NCBI GenBank assembly: GCA_025458545.1
Contig: JALOSH010000189.1
Coordinates: forward strand, 1 to 5,051
Source of the DNA: Hydrogenophaga sp.
GTDB taxonomy: Bacteria > Pseudomonadota > Gammaproteobacteria > Burkholderiales > Burkholderiaceae
DNA: 5,051 nt
Reading direction: 5' to 3'
Shown in pieces: positions 1 to 4,996 of the stretch; the stretch's first letter is position 1; each line of letters starts with the position of its first letter. The notes beneath the pieces were generated by a model. It was not told the DNA's origin, ran no database searches, and was given only the letters and a program-made list of their open reading frames with translations. The translations under genes and the position numbers were made by a program.

Positions 1-390
1 TTTCTCAATGGCTGGTTCCGCACCGGCGACCAGGGTGTGATGGACGAAGAGGGCTACATCAGCATCACCGGGCGCTTGAAAGAAATCATCAACCGGGGTG
101 GTGAGAAGGTCAGTCCGCGCGAGGTCGACGAGATTCTGATGGACCACCCGGGAGTGGCCCAGGTGGTGTGCTTTGGCATGCCGCATGCCAAACTGGGCGA
201 AGAGGTTGCGGCGGTGGTCGTGCTGCGCGAGGGCCAGCAGGCCACCGAACGCGAGCTGCAGACCTTCGTCAGCGCACGGGCGGCGGACTACAAGGTGCCG
301 AAAAAAATCCTTTTCATGGATGAAATCCCCAAAGGCGCCACCGGCAAGTTGCAACGCATCGGGCTGGCGCAGAAACTCGGTCTGGGTTGA
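1..390 (+). CDS. Acyl-CoA synthetase (AMP-forming), C-terminal fragment
   Basis: This is the last 129 residues of an ANL-superfamily adenylate-forming ligase, which activates a carboxylic acid with ATP and transfers it to coenzyme A in the cytoplasm. The reading frame is open from base 1, so the N-terminal domain lies outside the window. Visible core motifs are the A7 segment GWFRTGD (fragment residues 4-10, Asp10 being the ribose-binding position) and the A8 hinge region GRLKEIINRGGEKVSP (24-39). The A10 motif PKGATGKLQR (110-119) holds the expected catalytic lysine at 116. The hinge and tail resemble the oxalyl-CoA synthetase/FadD-like branch (AAE3 type), but the acyl-binding pocket is missing, so the substrate cannot be assigned. 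The gene ends 133 bp before the transporter operon on the same strand, and the intervening gap looks like a promoter region, so co-transcription is uncertain. No frameshift or internal stop is seen. Confidence 0.93.
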   Translation, partial: FLNGWFRTGDQGVMDEEGYISITGRLKEIINRGGEKVSPREVDEILMDHPGVAQVVCFGMPHAKLGEEVAAVVVLREGQQATERELQTFVSARAADYKVPKKILFMDEIPKGATGKLQRIGLAQKLGLG

Positions 391-402
391 TGCATCGCAT
401 TG

Positions 403-420
403 GTTAAGCCTTTCCTTAAC
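403..420. promoter_or_regulatory. Perfect inverted repeat, possible operator
   Basis: GTTAAG (403-408) and CTTAAC (415-420) form a perfect 6-bp inverted repeat around a 6-bp spacer. It lies just after the ligase stop codon and just upstream of the candidate promoter of the transporter operon. No T-tract follows on the + strand, so it is a poor intrinsic terminator. A dyad in this position could be an operator for a dimeric regulator. No regulator gene is in the window, so this is inferred from position only. Confidence 0.3.
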
Positions 421-442
421 TTGGACTGAAGTAAATATCAAT

Positions 443-470
443 TTGCCAAAGGGGATATGTTTTTTAGACT
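443..470 (+). promoter_or_regulatory. Candidate sigma70 promoter for the TTT operon
   Basis: TTGCCA (443-448) matches the -35 consensus at five of six positions. TAGACT (465-470) matches the -10 consensus at four of six, with a 16-bp spacer. Transcription would begin near 477, giving a leader of roughly 47 nt before the binding-protein start codon. The surrounding DNA is AT-rich compared with the flanking genes, which fits a promoter. This is a consensus match read by eye with no experimental support. Confidence 0.4.
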
Positions 471-523
471 CCGGCAAGCTGGTCGCACAGGTGCAGGCGA
501 GCCCACCACACCTAGGAGTCTCA

Positions 524-1543
524 ATGAACACCAACCCGTCTCGAATCAGTTCGTATTCCTTGGCTTCTGTGGTAGCCACACTGATTGGTCTGGCAACGGC
601 CACTCCCGCCATGGCCACGTGGGAGCCTACAAAGCCGGTCGAGTTTGTGGTGCCGGCGGGCACTGGCGGCGGTGCCGACCAGATGGCGCGCTTCATCCAG
701 GGTGTTGTCGCCAAGAACAACCTGATGAAGCAGCCGATCATCGTGGTCAACAAGTCCGGTGGTGCGGGCGCCGAGGGCTTTCTCGACGTCAAAGGCGACA
801 AGAGCAATCCGCACAAGATCGTCATCACGCTGTCCAACCTGTTCACCACGCCGCTGGCCACCGGCATTCCGTTCAACTGGCGGGACCTGACGCCGGTGCA
901 AATGCTCGCGCTGGACCAGTTTGTGCTGTGGGTCAACGCCGACTCGCCCCACAAAACGGCCAAGGAATACTTTGACGCCATCAAGGCCGCCCCGCCCAAC
1001 ACCATGAAGATGGGCGGCACCGGCTCCAAGCAGGAAGACCAGATCATCACCGCGATGATCGAAAAGGCCGCCGGCAAGAAGATCACCTACGTCCCGTTCA
1101 GGGGCGGTGGCGACGTGGCCGTGCAGCTGGTGGGCAACCACATCAACTCCACGGTCAACAATCCGATCGAGGCCGAATCGCACTGGCGCGCCGGCAAGCT
1201 GCGGGCCTTGTGTGTGTTCGACAAAGCGCCCATGCCCTACAAGGCCAAACTGACCCCCACACAGTCCTGGGCCGACGTGCCGACCTGTGCCAGTGCGGGC
1301 CTGCCGGTCGACTACCTCATGCTGCGCGGCATCTTCATGCCACCCGGTGTCAAGCCCGAGCAGGTGGCCTTCTACAACGAGCTGTTCAAGAAGATCCGTG
1401 CGCTGCCCGAGTGGAAAGAGTTCATGGACAAAGGCGCCTTCAACACCACCGCACTCGTCGGCCCCGCGTTTGTGGACTGGCTCGGCAAGAACGAGCAGAT
1501 GCACCGCGTGCTGATGAGGGAGGCGGGCTTCATGGCTCAGTGA
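524..1543 (+). CDS. tctC: Tripartite tricarboxylate transporter substrate-binding protein (Bug/TctC family)
   Basis: This is a periplasmic solute receptor of 339 residues, normal for the family, that captures a small carboxylate and delivers it to the TctAB membrane complex. The ATG at 524 is chosen because AGGAG (514-518) lies 5 nt upstream and a Sec signal peptide begins there: short basic N-terminus (Arg7), hydrophobic stretch at about 13-26, and a signal peptidase site after Ala-Met-Ala (29-31). The mature start carries the Bug signature PVEFVVPAGTGGGADQMAR (38-56). A second ligand-lobe loop is at about 163-173 (MGGTGSKQEDQ), followed by the family's PFRGGGD segment (191-197) and GKLRAL further on. 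The frame stays open upstream to 173, but that part overlaps the ligase and lacks a signal peptide. The only two cysteines, 230 and 255, remain in the mature protein. Bug ligands vary widely, so 'tricarboxylate' is a family name here and not a substrate claim. Confidence 0.93.
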   Translation: MNTNPSRISSYSLASVVATLIGLATATPAMATWEPTKPVEFVVPAGTGGGADQMARFIQGVVAKNNLMKQPIIVVNKSGGAGAEGFLDVKGDKSNPHKIVITLSNLFTTPLATGIPFNWRDLTPVQMLALDQFVLWVNADSPHKTAKEYFDAIKAAPPNTMKMGGTGSKQEDQIITAMIEKAAGKKITYVPFRGGGDVAVQLVGNHINSTVNNPIEAESHWRAGKLRALCVFDKAPMPYKAKLTPTQSWADVPTCASAGLPVDYLMLRGIFMPPGVKPEQVAFYNELFKKIRALPEWKEFMDKGAFNTTALVGPAFVDWLGKNEQMHRVLMREAGFMAQ

Positions 1544-1555
1544 CGCCACCGATCG

Positions 1556-1596
1556 GACGATCCGGCGGGAGCGAACGATCCGGCGCTCCCGTCGTC
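1556..1596 (+). promoter_or_regulatory. GC-rich hairpin between binding-protein gene and tctB
   Basis: CGGGAGCG (1566-1573) pairs perfectly with CGCTCCCG (1584-1591) around a 10-nt loop. GACGA (1556-1560) can extend the stem by pairing with TCGTC (1592-1596), leaving a 5-nt bulge on one side. No T-run follows, so it is not a classical intrinsic terminator. Its place, 12 nt after the binding-protein stop codon and before tctB, fits an element that protects the upstream mRNA 3' end or dampens read-through, so that more binding protein than permease is made. The structure is directly visible; the role is inferred. Confidence 0.5.
1557..1585. repeat. 11-bp direct repeat
   Basis: ACGATCCGGCG occurs at 1557-1567 and again at 1575-1585, an exact direct repeat with an 18-bp period. 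It overlaps the hairpin between the binding-protein gene and tctB. Each copy overlaps one arm of the stem, so the two structures may share an origin in a small local duplication. Confidence 0.6.
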
Positions 1597-1639
1597 ATTG
1601 GTTGCTCGCGGGCGACTTCATTACTGGGTTCAAGAAAAC

Positions 1640-1655
1640 GCACCGCCCGCGGTGC
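1640..1655 (+). promoter_or_regulatory. Small hairpin just upstream of the tctB ribosome binding site
   Basis: GCACCG (1640-1645) and CGGTGC (1650-1655) form a 6-bp stem with a 4-nt loop, ending 5 nt before the AGGAG of tctB. It could modulate access to that site, or be a chance product of GC-rich DNA. Confidence 0.25.
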
Positions 1656-1660
1656 CGCGC

Positions 1661-1665
1661 AGGAG
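1661..1665 (+). promoter_or_regulatory. Ribosome binding site that sets the tctB start
   Basis: AGGAG is followed by 7 nt and then ATG at 1673. It selects this ATG over an in-frame TTG at 1598, which would add 25 residues before the site and has no comparable upstream motif. Confidence 0.75.
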
Positions 1666-1672
1666 TCGGATC

Positions 1673-2203
1673 ATGACGGTTGAATCGGGTGGTTCCAGGG
1701 AACCGGGTGCAGAGGGCTCCGCCGACACGTTGGGCGCGCGCTGGCCTGAATTGCTGATGGCAGGGTTCCTGTTCGCAGTGGCGGTGCTGGTCATCGTTGA
1801 CAGCATTCGGGTGGGAAGAGGCTGGGGAGACGACGGTCCGAAATCGGGCTACTTTCCGTTCTACATCGGTCTGATGCTGGCGGGCGCCAGCGGCTGGATC
1901 CTGCTGAGCCAGCTGAGGCGCTGGTCTCGAGATACCGCGGTGTTTGCCGAGCACGAACAGTTGCGGCTGGTGATGGCCGTGCTCGTTCCGATGGTGGTCT
2001 ACGTGGCGCTGATCTTTGGCCTCGGCATCTACATCGCGTCGGCACTGCTCATTGGCTACTTCATGTTGCGCTATGGCCGCTACCGGTGGGCAGTCACCTT
2101 GCCGCTGGCCATCGGCGTGCCGCTTTTTTTCTTCGTGGTGTTCGAGCGCTGGTTCCTCGTGATGCTGCCCAAAGGTCCCATCGAGCGCATGCTCGGTCTG
2201 TAA
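1673..2203 (+). CDS. tctB: Tripartite tricarboxylate transporter small membrane subunit TctB
   Basis: This 176-residue integral membrane protein matches the usual length and layout of TctB, the poorly conserved small subunit that partners TctA in the inner membrane. A hydrophilic N-terminus (about 1-23) precedes a first membrane segment near 24-43. The GPKSGYFPFYIG stretch (55-66) corresponds to the family's Gly/Phe-Pro motif at the start of the second segment (about 60-80). A charged loop (81-98) leads to a third segment (about 99-127) and a last one (about 139-160). The tail FLVMLPKGP (161-169) is also typical of TctB C-termini. The start codon is the ATG 7 nt after AGGAG. Only 13 bp separate the gene from tctA, so the two are very likely co-translated. 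The assignment rests on size, topology, these motifs and the position between tctC and tctA. Confidence 0.9.
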   Translation: MTVESGGSREPGAEGSADTLGARWPELLMAGFLFAVAVLVIVDSIRVGRGWGDDGPKSGYFPFYIGLMLAGASGWILLSQLRRWSRDTAVFAEHEQLRLVMAVLVPMVVYVALIFGLGIYIASALLIGYFMLRYGRYRWAVTLPLAIGVPLFFFVVFERWFLVMLPKGPIERMLGL

Positions 2204-2216
2204 GGCGGCGCACCCC

Positions 2217-3731
2217 ATGGAAGAACTCTCCAACCTCGCCGGCGGTTTCTCGGTCGCGCTGACCCTGCCCAATCTGGGCTACATGCTGATCGGCATCACG
2301 CTGGGCATCCTGATTGGTGTACTGCCCGGCCTCGGTGGCGCCAACGGCATTGCCATCCTGCTGCCGCTGACCTTCAGCATGAACCCGACCTCGGCGATCA
2401 TCATGCTCAGCTGCATCTACTGGGGCGCACTGTTCGGTGGCGCGATCACCTCGATCCTGTTCAACATCCCGGGCGAACCCTGGTCGGTGGCGACCACCTT
2501 CGACGGCTTCCCGATGGCGCAAAAGCAGCGTGCCGCGCAGGCCTTGACGGCAGCCTTCACCAGCTCGTTCGTGGGTGCGATCTTCGCGGTCGCGCTGATC
2601 ACTTTCTTGGCGCCGCTGCTGGCCCGGTTTGCCTTGAAGTTCGGGCCAGCCGAGTTCTTTGCGGTGCAGCTGCTCACCTTCTGCAGTTTCATCGGCATGA
2701 GCAAGGAGCCGGCGGCCAAGACGATCGCGTCGATGATGCTGGGCTTTGCCCTTGCGGCGGTCGGCATGGACATGGTCACCGGCCAGCTGCGCATGACCTA
2801 TGACGTGCCCGAGCTGCTCAAGGGCTTCAATTTCCTGATTGCCGTGATCGGCCTGTTCGGCATCGGCGAGATCTTGCTGACCATGGAAGAGGGCCTGTCT
2901 TTCAAAGGCAAGAGCGCGAAGATCAGCCCCAAGGTGGTGTGGGAGACCTGGGGCGAGATCTTCAAGTACTGGAAGACCTTCCTGCGCTCGACCGCCATCG
3001 GCTGCTGGATGGGCGTCACGCCCGGCGGCGCCACGCCCGCCTCGTTCATGAGCTACGGCATGGCGCGGCGGTTCGCGAAAGAGCCCGAGACCTTTGGCAA
3101 GGGCAACGTCGAAGGCGTGATCGCGCCGGAAACGGCGGCACACGCCGCCGGCACCGCCGCGCTGCTGCCCATGCTGACGCTGGGCATCCCGGGATCGCCC
3201 ACCGCCGCCGTGCTGCTGGGCGGCCTTCTGATCTGGGGCCTGCAGCCCGGTCCGATGTTGTTCGTCGAGCAGAAAGACTTTGTGTGGGGGTTGATCGCCA
3301 GCATGTACCTGGGCAACATCGTCGGCCTGATGGTCGTCCTGACCACCGTCCCCTGGTGGGCTGCCATCCTCCGCATTCCGTTCTCGGTGATCGCGCCGGT
3401 CATCATCGTGATTTGTGCGATTGGTGCCTACACCGTCAACAATTCGATGTTCGACGTGGTGATGATGATGGTGTTCGGTGTGATGGGCTATCTGTTCAAG
3501 AAACTCAGGTACCCCCTGGCTCCATTGGTGCTGGCACTCGTTCTGGGCGACATGGCCGAGACGAGTTTCCGCCAGGCGATGTTGCTCAGCCAGGGGAGCA
3601 TGGCGATCTTCTGGTCCAACCCGCTGGTGGGTTCGCTGACCTTCGTGGCCATCGCCTTGCTGATCTGGCCGTTGTGGGGCGCTGCCAAGAACATGGCGCG
3701 CGTCAGCAAGGCCAGCGCTGCAGCCGCCTGA
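2217..3731 (+). CDS. tctA: Tripartite tricarboxylate transporter large permease TctA
   Basis: This is the large membrane subunit of the TTT system, 504 residues with about a dozen hydrophobic segments, matching the usual family length of around 500. It forms the ion-coupled translocation path fed by the binding protein. The N-terminal half carries the signature LIGVLPGLGGANG (32-44), then LPLTF (49-53), YWGALFGGAITSILFNIPGE (68-87) and DGFPMA (96-101). The C-terminal half repeats the glycine-rich theme with GVTPGGATPASFMSYG (266-281), EGVIAPETAAHAAGTAALLP (299-318), LTLGIPGSPTAAVLL (320-334) and GLQPGP (341-346). The segment VLGDMAETSFRQA near 442-454 is also typical. The PEAANNA-type motif seen in many TctA proteins reads PETAAHA here. 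The ATG at 2217 is preceded by only a weak Shine-Dalgarno-like AAGG (2202-2205) overlapping the tctB stop, which suggests translational coupling. The alanine-rich end is ordinary for high-GC genes. Confidence 0.96.
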   Translation: MEELSNLAGGFSVALTLPNLGYMLIGITLGILIGVLPGLGGANGIAILLPLTFSMNPTSAIIMLSCIYWGALFGGAITSILFNIPGEPWSVATTFDGFPMAQKQRAAQALTAAFTSSFVGAIFAVALITFLAPLLARFALKFGPAEFFAVQLLTFCSFIGMSKEPAAKTIASMMLGFALAAVGMDMVTGQLRMTYDVPELLKGFNFLIAVIGLFGIGEILLTMEEGLSFKGKSAKISPKVVWETWGEIFKYWKTFLRSTAIGCWMGVTPGGATPASFMSYGMARRFAKEPETFGKGNVEGVIAPETAAHAAGTAALLPMLTLGIPGSPTAAVLLGGLLIWGLQPGPMLFVEQKDFVWGLIASMYLGNIVGLMVVLTTVPWWAAILRIPFSVIAPVIIVICAIGAYTVNNSMFDVVMMMVFGVMGYLFKKLRYPLAPLVLALVLGDMAETSFRQAMLLSQGSMAIFWSNPLVGSLTFVAIALLIWPLWGAAKNMARVSKASAAAA

Positions 3732-3767
3732 GTTCGATCGCACAGACGTAGATATGGGAGTTACTGG

Positions 3768-4784
3768 ATGAAATTTGCGGTGGTGGGTGCCGGTGCTATC
3801 GGCGGTTATCTGGGCGCCAAGCTGGCGCGGGCGGGCGAAGACGTGACCTTCATCGCGCGCAACCGCAACCTCGAGGCGATCCGCGCCAACGGCTTCAAGC
3901 TGGTGTTGGAAGACGGTACTGAAGAGCACGCGCCCACTGCAAGGGCGGTGCAGCACATGTCCGAGGCCGGACCGCAAGATGTGGTGCTGCTCACCGTGAA
4001 GGCCCACCAGGTCGGCGATTTGCTGCCCGATCTGCGCGAGCTGTTCGGCCCTCACACCATGGTCGTCACAATGATCAACGGCATCCCGTGGTGGTACTTT
4101 CACAAACTGCCCGGCGCTCACGAGGGAATGGGGTTGGAAAGTGTCGACCCGGGTGGCCGGTTGGCCGCTGCTATCGAGTCCGAACGCATCATTGGCAGCG
4201 TGGTTTACCCGGCAGCCGAGCTGGTGGAGCCGGGTGTGGTGCGGTTGATCGAGGGCAACCGGTTCACCCTGGGCGAACTCGACGGCGCGCGCAGCGAGCG
4301 CATTGCCAGGTTGTCCGAGGTGATGATGCGCGCCGGCTTCAAGGCGCCAGTGTCCAAGGACATCCGCAGCGAACTTTGGGTCAAGTTGTGGGGCAATCTC
4401 AGCTTCAATCCGATCAGTGCGTTGACCCACGCCACCCTGGAAGACATCTGCCGATTTCCGCCCACGCGCGCACTCGCCACGCGAATGATGACTGAGGCTC
4501 AGACGGTGGCCGAAGCACTGGGCGTGCGTTTCAAGATATCGCTGGAGCAACGAATCGCTGGAGCCGAAGGCGTGGGCCCACACAAAACTTCAATGCTGCA
4601 GGACGTCGAGCATGGCCGCGCGCTGGAACTGGAAGCGCTGGTGGGCTCGGTGGTCGAGCTCGGACGCATCACCGGCACGCCGACCCCCACCATTGAAGCG
4701 GTTTACGCCGCTACCAGCTTGCTCGGTCAATCTCTTGCAACACATCAAGGGCGACTGAGAGTCGAAGCCCATGTTCAGAAGTGA
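3768..4784 (+). CDS. panE: Ketopantoate reductase (PanE/ApbA) family protein
   Basis: This 338-residue NAD(P)H-dependent reductase starts with a Rossmann fold: VVGAGAIGGYLGAKLARAG (5-23, glycines 7, 9 and 12), then FIARN ending in Arg31, a plausible NADPH-phosphate contact. Further family motifs are LLTVKAHQ (74-81), INGIPWWYF (103-111), WVKLWGNLSFNPISALT (204-220) and TSMLQDVEHGR (274-284). By alignment to E. coli PanE, Lys206 matches the catalytic lysine, Asn210 and Asn214 the substrate asparagines, Ser275 the substrate serine and Glu287 the acidic partner. The protein is about 35 residues longer than E. coli PanE, mostly in the 108-145 region. GGGAG (3756-3760) lies 7 nt before ATG 3768, and the gap to tctA is 36 bp. 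The family contains many enzymes acting on other 2-oxo or hydroxy acids. In a transport operon this copy may be catabolic, so the panE symbol reflects family membership and not a proven role in pantothenate synthesis. Confidence 0.87.
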   Translation: MKFAVVGAGAIGGYLGAKLARAGEDVTFIARNRNLEAIRANGFKLVLEDGTEEHAPTARAVQHMSEAGPQDVVLLTVKAHQVGDLLPDLRELFGPHTMVVTMINGIPWWYFHKLPGAHEGMGLESVDPGGRLAAAIESERIIGSVVYPAAELVEPGVVRLIEGNRFTLGELDGARSERIARLSEVMMRAGFKAPVSKDIRSELWVKLWGNLSFNPISALTHATLEDICRFPPTRALATRMMTEAQTVAEALGVRFKISLEQRIAGAEGVGPHKTSMLQDVEHGRALELEALVGSVVELGRITGTPTPTIEAVYAATSLLGQSLATHQGRLRVEAHVQK

Positions 4785-4792
4785 AGACTTCT
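4777..4792 (+). repeat. Small stem-loop at the panE stop codon
   Basis: AGAAGT (4777-4782) and ACTTCT (4787-4792) form a 6-bp stem with a 4-nt loop, overlapping the panE stop codon. It is AT-rich and not followed by a clean T-run (the nearest is TTTT at 4802-4805), so it is at best a weak terminator. Confidence 0.3.
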
Positions 4793-4840
4793 TCAGAGAG
4801 CTTTTGAAAAACCGAGTCTGGAACAGTCACAACCCGTCGC

Positions 4841-4861
4841 ATGGGTTGCACTTAAACCCAT
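4841..4861. repeat. Inverted repeat in the panE-IS gap
   Basis: ATGGGTT (4841-4847) and AACCCAT (4855-4861) are exact reverse complements around a 7-nt loop. A nearby AACCC (4831-4835) could compete for the same arm. No T-tract follows. It may be a transcript-end or regulatory structure in the non-coding gap after panE. Confidence 0.35.
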
Positions 4862-4886
4862 ATCCACAGGTAGGTCGAGAGCGACA

Positions 4887-4902
4887 GTTTCTAGCCAGAA
4901 AC
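4887..4902. repeat. Inverted repeat in the panE-IS gap
   Basis: GTTTCT (4887-4892) and AGAAAC (4897-4902) form a perfect 6-bp stem with a 4-nt loop, between panE and the insertion sequence. No T-run follows, and its role is unknown. Confidence 0.35.
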
Positions 4903-4913
4903 CTATACCGCAC

Positions 4914-4975
4914 TGACGGACTTCATGACCTGCCCCCCACCAGCCGTACCACGCTGAAGTTAGTGAAGTCCGTCA
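4914..4975. repeat. Perfect 12-bp inverted repeat spanning the IS left boundary
   Basis: TGACGGACTTCA (4914-4925) and TGAAGTCCGTCA (4964-4975) are exact reverse complements separated by 38 bp. The left arm ends exactly where the expected IS terminal sequence begins (4926). The right arm lies inside the element, 21 nt before the OrfA start codon. Confidence 0.7.
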
Positions 4976-4996
4976 ACCACCAGGAGAATGACGGAC
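4968..4996 (+). promoter_or_regulatory. Hairpin enclosing the OrfA ribosome binding site
   Basis: GTCCGTCA (4968-4975) pairs with TGACGGAC (4989-4996) in a perfect 8-bp stem with a 13-nt loop. The loop contains AGGAG (4982-4986), and the stem ends directly before the ATG at 4997. Hairpins near transposase initiation sites limit expression in several insertion sequences. The left arm also belongs to the 12-bp inverted repeat at 4914-4975, so the two folds exclude each other. Confidence 0.45.

Noticed and set aside
173..523. Upstream in-frame extension of the binding-protein gene to 173
   Set aside because: It overlaps the ligase in another frame, would bury the signal peptide in the middle of the protein, and ignores the AGGAG at 514-518.
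521..1549. A 342-codon minus-strand frame opposite the binding-protein gene
   Set aside because: It mirrors the boundaries of a well-supported gene with a signal peptide and Bug motifs, and its product has no family features.
1598..1672. Earlier TTG start for tctB
   Set aside because: The extra 25 residues have no TctB character, and the AGGAG at 1661-1665 points to the ATG at 1673.
2094..4583. An 829-codon open frame on the minus strand, antisense to tctB, tctA and panE
   Set aside because: Its translation is rich in His, Gln, Arg and Asp with no recognisable domain, and it runs opposite three clear family members. Long antisense frames like this are a by-product of codon bias in GC-rich genes.
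4860..4868. ATATCCACA, one mismatch from a DnaA box
   Set aside because: A single near-match with no further boxes, no AT-rich unwinding region and no replication genes nearby is expected by chance.
4785..4925. Intrinsic terminator after panE
   Set aside because: Several stems are present but none is GC-rich and followed by a T-run, so no terminator can be called with confidence.
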